Positions 1-17,528 of a DNA stretch of 64,000 nucleotides are shown here, piece by piece (position 1 is the stretch's first letter; every line of letters starts with the position of its first letter). The notes below the pieces were generated by a model. It saw only the letters and a program-made list of their open reading frames with translations, had not been told where the DNA came from and ran no database searches. Made by a program: the position numbers and the translations under genes. The DNA is from Nymphaea colorata. Its lineage: Eukaryota; Streptophyta; Magnoliopsida; Nymphaeales; Nymphaeaceae. The stretch lies in the NCBI RefSeq assembly GCF_008831285.2, contig NC_045148.1, positions 19,831,002 to 19,895,001 on the forward strand. The letters run 5' to 3'.

Positions 1-1320
1 CTCCCCTGTCTGCTCAACCCAGTATTTCTGTGGGGAGCTAAGAGGAATGACTAGAGATCGTTTCACGGCTCTCTATTATTGTGAGTGGAAATGATATTGA
101 CGGCGTTGATATTGATATTGACCAACTTTGATTTTTCATGGCACTGGGGTAGTATTGGAAAATGAAAATATGCTTTATATTTGCAAGAAAGCTTCTTTAG
201 CATCATGTTTCTATATGCCTTGATCTCTACTGCTCTACTATGAGCAGCTGTTTACGATTCAGTTGAATATATATATATATATATATATAAGATCGTTAGA
301 TTTGCCTGAGTTGATGCAGCCATTCATGAAAGGTCGGTTTGCTTGGATATTAGGCCATTTGAGGCATTCAGTTGGAGCTTGATTTATTGGCAGAAATAGT
401 GAACTGGGTAATGTTGCTTCACTTCATTCCTCCTAAATACACATTCCAAATCAGCAGAATGAGTAGAGCTAATTTGTGGCGCTTATTGGTTCACCACGCG
501 GAGAATGACCGTGGAACTCCAAAAATCTATCTTTCTTTCACGCGTAAGAAGAATTTTCAGTATTAATCCAATTCGTTGTTCTACGCGTGGATATGTTTTT
601 GCCTCCACCTTGGCTATTTATTTTCTACTAATCTCCCATGGCCTAACTAATAAGCTTTTCCAGACAAATAAACACGCTGCTAATTGACATTTTGAAACTA
701 TGAGTACGTTTTTGTTATTTGTGAAAATTTGTCTAAGTTAAAAATATTTGAACCAATAAATATGACAATTATATTGCATAGGAAATCTCATGGGAAATTA
801 CTCTCACGAGTCACGGTGCTCTCTACTGAGCATTTGATAAAAAGAAATATAAAAAAACTAAGTACTCAGAGTAATATACATATTTGTAAATCTCTATTAT
901 TATTGTACTCAAGAGTAAAATTTGTTGCGAGTTCCACACAAAGTAATTGTTGTAAACTTTACAAGTTTTGCCTAAAACGCGCTAGCGGCAGCGGCAAAGT
1001 AAATGTCACTATTGGTCTTATCATTACTATTCATCAACGCGCTCGTCTTACATGAATACTTTTCTTTTTTGCATCGACGACTTGGAAGTAGGAGGAAGTC
1101 TACCAAGTCAGAGAAGGAGCCAAAGTAAGTCTTTCATGGTCTTTGGCTTTATTTCTTTTTTTATTTTACATTTACATGTAAATTTTAAAAAAAAATTACT
1201 TATTTTATATAAAAATTTTGAAAAAATAATATTTCAACATAATTAAAATTTCAAAAATTTTAATTCGACCCAACTTATAAAAGATTTCTAACTTTACCTC
1301 TACCCCACTTTATGCCAACA
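1..1320. other. Intergenic stretch, no gene supported
   Basis: I see no convincing gene here. The short open frames have no family resemblance and no splice context. An (AT)n microsatellite lies at about 267-289. From about 1160 to 1305 there is an A/T-rich segment rich in AAATTTT words that resembles 24110-24250 and 51090-51245, so it is probably an old dispersed repeat. A short segment near 475-520 resembles 16500-16555, again suggesting a dispersed repeat. Confidence 0.5.
267..289. repeat. (AT)n microsatellite
   Basis: An uninterrupted run of AT dinucleotides in non-coding DNA. No function is suggested. Confidence 0.9.
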
Positions 1321-2275
1321 AAAGCATGACTCTAGCATTGAATTGTTTACCGTCGTCAATTAACGTAAACGTCTTACGAATGGAACAACTTTTTCTTTTT
1401 GTTTGTATAGTCATGAACTTATTAAGAGATCTAATTAATTGATAGAAAAACTATATATAATACAGGAAAATTGGCTGCTGCATCGTGGAGATTCAGTGTA
1501 GACTCCTCGAGTAGACATTCTCTGAAACCGTAGCTTCTACAAATACGCGTCGATTATTGAGATGGATACATGATTGTCCCCTAGCACCTCAGTAAAAGCC
1601 AGTTTCGTTCGATCGCACAATTGAAATGGATATAGGATAGGTGTCAATTTAATGCATTAAATAAATAGTCTATACATGTTGTTACGTTAATCTGTCCGAC
1701 ACGTTCGAACAAATGTGCATCTGAATTCTAAAAATCATTTCTTTGAGATCTATACTTCTCTGCATTAATCGAAACGATATATGCACATGATCTGGAACCC
1801 AATATTTGAGCGATTAACTAGTTTAATTTTGATATGCACATCACAGTTGATAAAAAAAATAGAAAATTCAATGGCAAGGTTTTAGGTTATAAAGTGACAT
1901 TTATATACACAAGCCAAAAAAAAAACATTTGTGCGAAGACCACATCTATATTTTTCAGATAGAACTTTGAAAATGACAAGTAAAGATGCAGTACTGCGAA
2001 GGAAACGCATGAGATGCGCGATTAGATTACAGTATATGATTACAGAAGAGTACCCCATAAGATCGCTTTTCTTGATTAGTTATTACCGCTCGTTGCGGAG
2101 GAGTAGGTCTCTGCGATGTGATGGACATGAATATATTAGGCAGCCATGTAGAATGAAGGAGCTAGAAAGAAATCTAATTCTCCCATGTACGTGCTTCCTC
2201 CTAATCTTCTTCCCTTCTGCACTGAAGAGTTTTTTCATCCTTCACATTGTGGGGAGTGGTGACATTAGAGATTAA
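1320..2275 (+). promoter_or_regulatory. CRK1 5' flank, type A
   Basis: This region precedes the CRK1 start codon. Its blocks align by eye, in order, with 59380-60681 (the orphan sixth unit) and partly with 17700-18142 (CRK2) and 37430-37678 (CRK4). The best-kept block is at 2047-2079, with an ACCCCATAAGATCG-like core, about 200 bases upstream of the ATG. Conservation across old duplicates suggests promoter or leader function, but no TATA box is obvious. An in-frame stop directly before the ATG at 2276 fixes that ATG as the start of the reading frame. Confidence 0.55.
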
Positions 2276-7044
<4,769 letters not shown>

Positions 7045-7158
7045 GGGAATGTTGTGGAATCATGTCAATTGTTTTCTTCTGATATAGAGTCTGTTCCTAT
7101 TAGTGGGCTTTCACCAAATTAGGAGTCATCATTTATGACCCACTTAATTAAAATAATT

Positions 7159-7164
7159 AATAAA
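7159..7164 (+). terminator. Candidate poly(A) signal of CRK1
   Basis: AATAAA lies about 115 bases after the CRK1 stop codon. CRK2 and CRK5 have AATAAA at almost the same distance from their stops. Confidence 0.5.
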
Positions 7165-7819
7165 TATTTTGTTTCAATGTTGGAGGAGTGCTCTTCACCG
7201 GCTGTAAATGGGGGTTTGGCCCTATGTGTTGTATAAATCAAGTCGCAGCAATTGAGGTTTGTATGAGTTGCGTGAGGTGTGTGGTAATCTCGCTAGGCCA
7301 GCATGCTTCTTTGTTGTTCAACAGTTGTTTATGTACATCTTGTAGACCAGTCTGTGCGGCTGGAGCTAGTGTGCTTCTAAGTTAGTGCGTATGATCATAC
7401 CGTCACTAAAATTGGCACCCAATTACAAAATGAAGCTAAGCTAGTGGTGGATTACCTGTATAACTGAAAGAAGAAAGGAATCAGAGATTAGATATGAACA
7501 CATGTTAGCGTGTAGCAGTTATCTGGTTTAACATAGGTTCGAAAAATCAAGTCCAGTTTCTTCACAGGTTCACATGTTTTTAATCTAGTTGTTAGGGATG
7601 TGTTTGAAATCACGAACATATTGTCTGTGTCGATGAAAGCTGGTTCTTGATCCAGTCCTGTAAGAGAAGACAAAGACAGAACTATCCCGGGGTATGGATA
7701 TCACAGCATCGAGATACAAGCGTGAGGTAAGGGGGTTTTCACTTTATCACCCTACGTTTCTGGATTCATCTCGATCAGCCTCTCGTTTCTCTCATCACAA
7801 GACGTCGTTGTAGCTGAAT

Positions 7820-7886
<67 letters not shown>

Positions 7887-8082
7887 TGGGTTCTTCAAGA
7901 CTACTAGCAAAAAACACCTCCGACAAGGTGTTGTAAGGGAACAGTAAGACCTAATGACTTAGGAGTGGTCAGAAACAAGAAGAAAGAAAACATAAAGACC
8001 AAAACAATGTGTTGCTGTAAGAGACGATTCAAAACAGAAGCATCTAAGGCATTTTCCGAAGAGTACCTGTCAAAGCAGTTGG
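7165..8082. other. CRK1 3' flank, no gene supported
   Basis: No coding region is supported. A compound (CA)n(GA)n microsatellite lies at about 7821-7886. The last five bases, GTTGG (8078-8082), are the left target-site copy of the Ty3 element that follows. Confidence 0.6.
7821..7886. repeat. Compound (CA)n(GA)n microsatellite
   Basis: About 40 bases of CA repeat run directly into about 24 bases of GA repeat. Confidence 0.9.
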
Positions 8083-10886
8083 TGTCACGACCCAATTTTT
8101 GACACCAAAAATTTTCTTTCATTTCTATAATAGCGGAAGCAATATTGAGTCATGACCAGAACATAAGACATTGTTTTATTTCAATAATAAAATACTTGGA
8201 CCCAAACAAAAATAACCACAAATCCCCAAAACCGACGCAGTGTCCAGAATGCCAATGCCCGTCCATCACAAGACTGAGGTCGTCGCTCTAAAGCCAAAAG
8301 CTATCAAGGACTACCTGTAGAGATAGAAAGAAGGGTCAGAATTCCTCTGAGTATGAGAAAATCCAGCCATGAATGGAAACATGGCCCAAAATAATATTTA
8401 GTTTCGTAAAACGCTTCCAAAAAGTCCTTGTGAACTACAACCATAAGTTTTCCAAAACTTAACACATATCACATCATCAAAGACAGAACGAGGTGTGCAC
8501 AACCTCCAAAATTTCGTAGGCTTCCAACCGTGGTTCTCTGACAATGTCATGGTCATCGTGTCGAGTAACAGAAAACCCCGTGGGCACAACTCACGGGCAG
8601 AACAGAACATATCATCACCAGGCGATCCAACGGATCGAGGGTACCTGAAGTGAAGCCTCCTGAGATATCCCAGATCGCCGCTGCAGCAGCATGGCCCCTC
8701 TAGGAACCCGGTTTGAGGGACCAGGAGATGTCTCTCCCAACACAGCAGCAGTACCCCGGGCCCTTGTGCCGCCCAATACCCTGTGGGCCCTCCAGTACAG
8801 CCAGAGGAGTGTGACCACTACCTCCCGGGACGAAACCAAACACTGGGCAAAACAGAAAGCTCGCACTCGCATAAACCATCGCACAAAGTCCACGTTTCGC
8901 CTTCGAATTTCAAAAGTGAGGGTTTGCCAATGCTAGACATCGTCTAGTACCTCTCACAGAAACCGCCCTTGGGCTCGGTTTTCCAGACCACAAAAATAAG
9001 CCATTTCATATCTTGATTTAATGGTAACAGAACAAAGTCAAATAGACTTACATCCAAATTAACACAATAATCACTATTTCAAAACAAGAGAGTTCAATAC
9101 CCTTTTCCTGAAATTTAAATAACACAAAAGGTACCACAGAGCAATAATGCATAACATTACGTTTTTCCTTCCAAATTACAAACAAATATAAGAAAACCCC
9201 CTTTTGAAAATTTAAGAAACTGAGAGGGTACCAAAACGTGATTTCATATTAAATACCCAGTTTTTACTGAAAATTACTTTCGCAAACATCTTTTTGAAGA
9301 GGTTTTCAGCAAAAACGTTGCGGCATGGAAGTTATAAAATGTATAACAGCTTATCTGAATATTTTGCTAATTAGTGGACCCGTTTTGAAATTTTCCAACT
9401 TTGATATAAATATGGCCCAACCCTCGTTTTTTCTCATTTCTACGCCTGATTTTCTCTCTCCTCGTGAGCTGCTCCGTCCTCCTCTTTTCACAAGCGTTTG
9501 ACCGACGGTGGCTTCCACCGTTCTTCCTCAATCAAAACCAGCGAAAAGCGGGACCGTGGGGAGAGATCTGTCCTCCTCCCGAAAGCTTCAACGCTCTGGT
9601 TTCCCACCACCGTCCGATGCTCTCAACCACCACCTCCTCCTCTGCTGCTCTCGTTTTTCAGCCCTGCCACCGTGAGGGAGACGACCTCCCCAAACCAGGC
9701 ATGTCTCTCTCTGCTCCTCCTTCCTTGCGACGAGAATGAACCGGCAGCAAGGAGGACCCTGCTCTTCCAGACGACAGGGAGAAACCGACTACAATGGGGG
9801 ACGACATGAGGAAACCTGCCACGTCAAGGTCGTGTTCTCCAATTTCCCCCAAATCACCTCTGCAACATTCCTTGTTTTCCTTATGTCGATCAGAGCAGAC
9901 GTTGCTCTCTGTCGACGACACTGAGCAGAGTCTGTTTCCCCTTTTCTGTGGTTGGTTTAGATTCTTTAACGCATCCTTATTACAGCTATACGTCCTTTGT
10001 TTAATGTTGGCTTAGTCTCATTTTCTCACAAGTGAAATAAACGAAATATAAGAAGAAGGGGAAAACAACATGGTACGAGTCATCGGAGAAGGTTCAATAA
10101 CCCAACGAAGACTAACATACCTCACCCTTCATACCTCGCATGCTTCGATTTCTTTGAAATCAGAGAGAACCAGAACTTATAACACTATATTTCCATCCCA
10201 ACATACACTAACTCATGCATAGATTCATATTTATGCATAAAAATACAAAGGTCCAAGAAAATCAGAGACGAATCGAAGAACATTGTGTAACATTAACATC
10301 ATACAACGCCTCATGCATATGTTCATGTCTAGGCGTATAAATTCATAAATCCACATTGCATATGTATGTATAAGAACTCAAAATATCCAGGCTTCATGCT
10401 GCATTCATAACTGAAATTTCTCATACATGGATTCATCTTCTAAGTATATATGTATCCGTAAGAAATCAAATTACATGGCTTCATGCTTCAATCATGGCAG
10501 AAAATCCCCATACCTTTTTCAATTCCGAATTGACTTCCCTTTTTGCTTTTCGTCTCTTTCCAGCAGCCAACCACTTCGATCTTCAACTAGAAAGAGGGCA
10601 AAGATGCGGACGTCCCTCTCTCTCTCTATTCCTTTCTCTTTCTCTAGTGGTTGAACTCTCACGTCTAGGGCTGCAGCAATAAGGGATGATTATTTTACAA
10701 TCTCTCTCAAAGAAATGAATAACCCGTCAGTTTTTCTTTCCCCTTCTTTTCTTTCCAAAACTGCTTTCCCTATGATTAAATTGTTCATTTTATGTAACCC
10801 CCATTTAAATCTGCCGTTTATAATTCTCCCCCTTATTAATGTTTTTCCATAAATAAGGAAAAAGGAATGAGATCATGGGCGTTACA
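8083..10886 (-). repeat. 3' LTR (left copy) of the Ty3 element
   Basis: 2,804 bp, starting TGTCACGACC and ending GGCGTTACA as written on the + strand. It has the same length and apparently the same sequence as 13492-16295. It carries no protein gene; the small open frames recur identically in the other copy only because the LTRs are duplicates. Confidence 0.93.
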
Positions 10887-10904
10887 TCCTCCCCCCCTAA
10901 AAAA
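10887..10904 (-). other. Polypurine tract of the Ty3 element
   Basis: On the - strand the sequence TTTTTTAGGGGGGGAGGA abuts the 3' LTR. This is the expected place and composition for the plus-strand DNA primer. Confidence 0.85.
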
Positions 10905-10934
10905 GAAATTTCGTCCTCGAAATTTGAGCGTACC

Positions 10935-13300
10935 TTATTGAAACAGTTGAGGGTAACTCTTTCTCATGTCTTCTTCTGGCTCCCATGTGCATTCTTTGAT
11001 GCCATGATGCTGCCATTCCACTTGAACTAGTGAGATTGTCTTCTTTCGCAATACGTGCTCCTTTCGATCTATGATCCGAAGCGGCTTTTCCTCGGTTGTC
11101 AAGTCCTCTTGCAAATCGACTTCTTCATAATCTATCACATGCGAAGGATCAGGTACATACTTCCTTAACATCGACACGTGAAATACTGGATGAACATGAC
11201 TATACTGCGGTGGAAGTGCAATTCGATATGCAACCTCTCCAACTTTTTCCAAAATCTCGAATGGACCAATGTATCTTGGGCTCAATTTTCATTTCTTTCC
11301 GAATCGAAAAACACTTTTGGTGGGTGATATCTTGACAAAGACATGATCCCCTGCTTCAAAAGCCAACTCTCTTCGTCGTTGGTCTGCATAACTCTTTTGT
11401 CGACTCTGAGCAGCCAAAAGTTTCTTTCTAATCATATTGACTTGATCAGTGTAGTGTTGAATCACCAAAGGATCCTCAATCTTGTTGTCTCCTATCTCTG
11501 TCCAACATGATGGTGATCTACAAGGTCGGCCATAAAGAGCTTCAAACGAAGCCATTCCAATGCTAGAGTGATAGCTGTTGTTGTAGGCAAATTCAACCAA
11601 CTTCACATGTTTGTCCCATTCACCCTTCCACTGCAAAACACAAGCTCTTAACATATCTTCAAGAGTCTGGATGGTTCGCTCAGACTGTCCATCTGTTTGC
11701 GGATGAAATGCTGTACTCAGTTTCAATTTTGTTCCCAATGCTTCTTGTAACCTTCCCCAAAACTTGGATGTAAATCTTGGATCTCTGTCAGAGATTATTG
11801 ATTTAGGGATTCCATGAAGTCTCACAATTTCATCCACATACAAATCTGCCAGACTTTCTAGTGATTGTGAAATCTTGATCGGAAGAAAATGTGCAGATTT
11901 TGTTAGGCGGTCAACCACTACCCAAATAGCATCGTGTTGTCGTCGAGTACGTGGTAACCCCACTACAAAGTCCATGGTGATGTCTTCCCATTTCCATTGA
12001 GGAATTTCTATCTGTTGCATCAAACCACCTGGTTTCTGATGTTCCACTTTAACCAGTTGACACACTAAGCATCGTGAGATGAACTCAGCAATCTCTTTCT
12101 TCATTCCTGGCCACCAAAAGTTTATTCTTAAATTTTGATACATCTTTGTGTTTCCTGGATGTATGGTGTATCTTGTTTTGTGTGCATCATCAAGCAGCTT
12201 GTTTTTCACCTCTGAATCATTCAGAACCCACAATCTACCGTTGAACCACACAAATCTATCGTCATCATCAGAATAAAGAGTTTCTTCCTTCTTGTGACAC
12301 TCAAGTTTCAACTTCACATATTCTGGATTCTGTTTTTGTTTCTCAATGATTTCATCAAGGAAACTATCTCGAATTATTCCTGCACACTTCACCTTTCCAT
12401 TATCATCTCGCAATGGATGCCATTTTTCAAAGTCTTCTACCAAATTCCATGTCTGCATTAATAGCCCACTAGCTTTAGCAGTCGTTTTTCTGCTAAGTGC
12501 ATCGGCAACCACATTGGCCTTTCCTGGATGATACTTTATCTCAAAGTCATAATCTTTAAGATATTCCAACCATCTTCTCTATCTTATGTCCAATTCCTTC
12601 TGCGAGAACAAATATTCGAGAGATTTGTGGTTAGAAAATACTTCAAATTCCACACCATAGAGATAATGTTTTCACATTTTTAATGCAAATACCACTGCTC
12701 CTAATTCCAGATCATGCGTTGGATAGTTTTTCCTCGTGTTGTTTCAGTTGTCTAGAAGCATATGCTATGATTTTATCTCCTTGCATAAGCACGGCTCCAT
12801 AACCTGTTCCTGAAGCATCAATATATACCACAAACTCTTTTCTCCCTTTTGGTAGTGTTAGAAATGGAGCACTTGTCAAACTATCTTTCAACATCTGGAA
12901 ACTCTTCTGACAGTCATCTATCCACGTAAATTTCACTCCCTTCTGAAGCATTTTAGTCATTGGGGTTGCAATTGTCGAGAAATTCTTAATGAACTTCCTG
13001 TAATAACATGCCAAACCAAGAAAACTTCTTATTTTGGTCACATTGGTTGGTGCATTTCATTGTTGAACAACTTCTACCTTGGCCAGATCAACTGACACTC
13101 CCTCATTAGAGATGATGTGTCCCAAAAAATTTACTTTGTCTAGCCAAAACTCGCACTTGGAGTACTTGGCATACAGTTAATCTTGTCTCAAAATTTTCAA
13201 CACATGCTCGAGATGTACCGCATGTGATGCTTAACACTCTAAGTGCACTAGCACATCGTCGATAAATACTATGATGAATCGATCCTAGTACTCATGAAAT
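10935..13300 (-). pseudogene. Ty3 pol remnant: RT C-terminus, RNase H, integrase, chromodomain-like tail
   Basis: Read on the - strand, a FIDDVLV reverse-transcriptase active-site block (about 13247-13274) is followed by SFLGLACYYRKFI (13041 onward), RNase H with VYIDASGTGYGAVL, and integrase (12569-11289). The integrase has an HHCC region (HPGNTKMYQNL, CLVCQLVK), a DDE core (ITMDFVVGLP, ISDRDPRFTSKFW, HPQTDGQSERTIQTLE) and a GMASFEALYGRPCRSP block. The last part (11285-10935) holds MSPRYIGPFEILEKVGEVAYRI and a CTWEPEEDMR chromodomain-like tail. The frame is broken near 12710, 12570 and 11287, and upstream RT sequence is missing, so it cannot encode a full polyprotein. Any mobility would need proteins supplied in trans. 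Confidence 0.88.
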
Positions 13301-13475
13301 ATCTGATTCATGAGATCCATAAAAGCTATAGTAAAAACACAATCACTTAGGACAAATATAAAACTTCGAAACTCAATATTCACAATAAATCAAAAACACC
13401 CTTCTTTAATTTGCTCGAATGACCTTCCTCTGCTTGTGATCGACATTGGCATTGGACATTGACTCTAGACACTGT

Positions 13476-13487
13476 GCTCTGATACCA
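13476..13487 (-). other. Primer-binding site of the Ty3 element (tRNA-Met)
   Basis: The - strand reads TGGTATCAGAGC four bases inside the right (5') LTR. This matches the 3' end of plant initiator tRNA-Met, the usual primer for plant LTR elements. Confidence 0.92.
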
Positions 13488-13491
13488 AAGT

Positions 13492-16295
13492 TGTCACGAC
13501 CCAATTTTTGACACCAAAAATTTTCTTTCATTTCTATAATAGCGGAAGCAATATTGAGTCATGACCAGAACATAAGACATTGTTTTATTTCAATAATAAA
13601 ATACTTGGACCCAAACAAAAATAACCACAAATCCCCAAAACCGACGCAGTGTCCAGAATGCCAATGCCCGTCCATCACAAGACTGAGGTCGTCGCTCTAA
13701 AGCCAAAAGCTATCAAGGACTACCTGTAGAGATAGAAAGAAGGGTCAGAATTCCTCTGAGTATGAGAAAATCCAGCCATGAATGGAAACATGGCCCAAAA
13801 TAATATTTAGTTTCGTAAAACGCTTCCAAAAAGTCCTTGTGAACTACAACCATAAGTTTTCCAAAACTTAACACATATCACATCATCAAAGACAGAACGA
13901 GGTGTGCACAACCTCCAAAATTTCGTAGGCTTCCAACCGTGGTTCTCTGACAATGTCATGGTCATCGTGTCGAGTAACAGAAAACCCCGTGGGCACAACT
14001 CACGGGCAGAACAGAACATATCATCACCAGGCGATCCAACGGATCGAGGGTACCTGAAGTGAAGCCTCCTGAGATATCCCAGATCGCCGCTGCAGCAGCA
14101 TGGCCCCTCTAGGAACCCGGTTTGAGGGACCAGGAGATGTCTCTCCCAACACAGCAGCAGTACCCCGGGCCCTTGTGCCGCCCAATACCCTGTGGGCCCT
14201 CCAGTACAGCCAGAGGAGTGTGACCACTACCTCCCGGGACGAAACCAAACACTGGGCAAAACAGAAAGCTCGCACTCGCATAAACCATCGCACAAAGTCC
14301 ACGTTTCGCCTTCGAATTTCAAAAGTGAGGGTTTGCCAATGCTAGACATCGTCTAGTACCTCTCACAGAAACCGCCCTTGGGCTCGGTTTTCCAGACCAC
14401 AAAAATAAGCCATTTCATATCTTGATTTAATGGTAACAGAACAAAGTCAAATAGACTTACATCCAAATTAACACAATAATCACTATTTCAAAACAAGAGA
14501 GTTCAATACCCTTTTCCTGAAATTTAAATAACACAAAAGGTACCACAGAGCAATAATGCATAACATTACGTTTTTCCTTCCAAATTACAAACAAATATAA
14601 GAAAACCCCCTTTTGAAAATTTAAGAAACTGAGAGGGTACCAAAACGTGATTTCATATTAAATACCCAGTTTTTACTGAAAATTACTTTCGCAAACATCT
14701 TTTTGAAGAGGTTTTCAGCAAAAACGTTGCGGCATGGAAGTTATAAAATGTATAACAGCTTATCTGAATATTTTGCTAATTAGTGGACCCGTTTTGAAAT
14801 TTTCCAACTTTGATATAAATATGGCCCAACCCTCGTTTTTTCTCATTTCTACGCCTGATTTTCTCTCTCCTCGTGAGCTGCTCCGTCCTCCTCTTTTCAC
14901 AAGCGTTTGACCGACGGTGGCTTCCACCGTTCTTCCTCAATCAAAACCAGCGAAAAGCGGGACCGTGGGGAGAGATCTGTCCTCCTCCCGAAAGCTTCAA
15001 CGCTCTGGTTTCCCACCACCGTCCGATGCTCTCAACCACCACCTCCTCCTCTGCTGCTCTCGTTTTTCAGCCCTGCCACCGTGAGGGAGACGACCTCCCC
15101 AAACCAGGCATGTCTCTCTCTGCTCCTCCTTCCTTGCGACGAGAATGAACCGGCAGCAAGGAGGACCCTGCTCTTCCAGACGACAGGGAGAAACCGACTA
15201 CAATGGGGGACGACATGAGGAAACCTGCCACGTCAAGGTCGTGTTCTCCAATTTCCCCCAAATCACCTCTGCAACATTCCTTGTTTTCCTTATGTCGATC
15301 AGAGCAGACGTTGCTCTCTGTCGACGACACTGAGCAGAGTCTGTTTCCCCTTTTCTGTGGTTGGTTTAGATTCTTTAACGCATCCTTATTACAGCTATAC
15401 GTCCTTTGTTTAATGTTGGCTTAGTCTCATTTTCTCACAAGTGAAATAAACGAAATATAAGAAGAAGGGGAAAACAACATGGTACGAGTCATCGGAGAAG
15501 GTTCAATAACCCAACGAAGACTAACATACCTCACCCTTCATACCTCGCATGCTTCGATTTCTTTGAAATCAGAGAGAACCAGAACTTATAACACTATATT
15601 TCCATCCCAACATACACTAACTCATGCATAGATTCATATTTATGCATAAAAATACAAAGGTCCAAGAAAATCAGAGACGAATCGAAGAACATTGTGTAAC
15701 ATTAACATCATACAACGCCTCATGCATATGTTCATGTCTAGGCGTATAAATTCATAAATCCACATTGCATATGTATGTATAAGAACTCAAAATATCCAGG
15801 CTTCATGCTGCATTCATAACTGAAATTTCTCATACATGGATTCATCTTCTAAGTATATATGTATCCGTAAGAAATCAAATTACATGGCTTCATGCTTCAA
15901 TCATGGCAGAAAATCCCCATACCTTTTTCAATTCCGAATTGACTTCCCTTTTTGCTTTTCGTCTCTTTCCAGCAGCCAACCACTTCGATCTTCAACTAGA
16001 AAGAGGGCAAAGATGCGGACGTCCCTCTCTCTCTCTATTCCTTTCTCTTTCTCTAGTGGTTGAACTCTCACGTCTAGGGCTGCAGCAATAAGGGATGATT
16101 ATTTTACAATCTCTCTCAAAGAAATGAATAACCCGTCAGTTTTTCTTTCCCCTTCTTTTCTTTCCAAAACTGCTTTCCCTATGATTAAATTGTTCATTTT
16201 ATGTAACCCCCATTTAAATCTGCCGTTTATAATTCTCCCCCTTATTAATGTTTTTCCATAAATAAGGAAAAAGGAATGAGATCATGGGCGTTACA
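13492..16295 (-). repeat. 5' LTR (right copy) of the Ty3 element
   Basis: 2,804-bp partner of 8083-10886. It should hold the element promoter, reading toward lower coordinates. It is followed by the target-site copy GTTGG at 16296-16300. Confidence 0.93.
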
Positions 16296-16300
16296 GTTGG

Positions 16301-17528
16301 TTTCACTTAGAGGAAGCACCAAGGTTGAGGAAGGTTCACCACCAATCTCCCTATTACAGCATGAATGATTCGTATAAAAAACTTGTGAATACAAGAGGTG
16401 CAGCATTTATTACATGGGATAATACTGAGAATCGTCATGAGTCCTCGACTTTCAACTAAATGATAAAAAACAATATAGATCTAAAAGAAGACCAGTGGTT
16501 TATGGCGCTTGTTGGTTCAAAGACCTTGAAAAGGACTACTACCGAGCCGAGAATGACACTGGAATCCTTTGCGCTTCCTCCTCCCCGCTCCTTTTGTCCT
16601 GACCTGGCCGCCACTGTTCTCAAGCTTTCTAGTCTAAGTAAGCCCCAGGCAAAATGCTCTGCGTTTCAGTCAAATGACCATGCGGCTTGTTCAAGAGGTG
16701 GAAAGCCTAAACTTTTCCACAGCAATGCGAAGAGCTAAAAGGGTGATGGAAACTGCATGCGCAATTTCTTAATGGGCATGGTGGGGTGTACCAAAGGCAG
16801 CCGCCTCCATCAAGCTAACCTGCCAAAAGCATGTAGTTAGGTGACCCACATCCATCCCCACCACAACCTGCAAATAGATGTCCTTCCCCCTTCCTTTCTC
16901 CTTCTAACATATAAACGAAATCCTGGAATCTCTGGCCTTCTCTACTGGCCATCCATGAAGTCTCACGGTCAAAGGCATGCCAATGTGGAAATCTTGAGAT
17001 TGGTGGGAAGAAAGCCACTTTTCTTCCACGCGTTAGAAGAAAGTTTCGGTATGTTCCAAAGCAGATTTTCTTGTAAGAAATTGTGATGGGCTGGACTGCA
17101 GCCCACAAGTGTACCTGGGTTTTACTAGACTACCCGAACTTCCAGCTTGAGCTCCGCAGTTGATTCGATTAGCATTGAAAATATATTTTTTTAATATAAA
17201 ATAATATATAAATATATTTAACCAAAACAAAATGTATATAATTATATACATAAATAATAAAATCATCTTAAATATAAGTTATCAACCAAGTCGAGCCAGC
17301 CCAGCAACTTAATTGGGCAGCACTACTTCCATTGCTTGGGTCCACTCGGCCCAAGTCGAGTTGGGCATGAGTATGTTGTTTCAAGCAATCATATGTCGAC
17401 AAAAGCGTGACACCTAGAATTTTCATTTTTATGGGGTGCTCTTCGTTCAAGGGCACAACATATATAAATAAATAAATAATCATAAAACAACCTTGCAAAA
17501 ATATATAAAAATAAATAAAAATTTTATT
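16301..17528. other. Intergenic stretch, no gene supported
   Basis: No gene is supported. One open frame at 16460-16738 has no recognisable family and part of it resembles 470-540 near the left edge, so it is more likely a dispersed repeat. From about 17280 to 17370 there are GGCCCAAGTCGAG-type words like those at 58650-58830, another probable dispersed repeat. Confidence 0.5.

Larger units (their letters stand above)
8083..16295 (-). mobile_element. Ty3-type LTR retrotransposon, internally deleted
   Basis: This 8,213-bp insertion is bounded by two direct repeats of 2,804 bp that begin TGTCACGACC and end GGCGTTACA. It is flanked by the perfect 5-bp target duplication GTTGG (8078-8082 and 16296-16300). 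The element lies on the - strand: the primer-binding site is beside the right repeat and the polypurine tract beside the left. The interior is only about 2.6 kb. It keeps the C-terminal part of RT, RNase H, integrase and a chromodomain-like tail, but gag, protease and the N-terminal RT are gone. Long LTRs plus that tail resemble the Tekay/Del chromovirus lineage, which is an inference. I found no difference between the LTRs by eye, which indicates a recent insertion. Confidence 0.93.

Noticed and set aside
1931-2275. Open frame ending exactly where CRK1 begins, possibly an upstream gene or N-terminal extension
   Set aside because: It ends in a stop immediately before the CRK1 ATG, shows no family resemblance, and aligns as non-coding flank with the other CRK 5' regions.
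8398-9921. Set of small open frames repeated at 13807-15330
   Set aside because: They are inside the two LTR copies and recur only because the LTRs are duplicates.
16460-16738. Open frame of 92 codons before CRK2
   Set aside because: No recognisable domain, and part of it resembles non-coding sequence near 470-540. It is likely a dispersed repeat.
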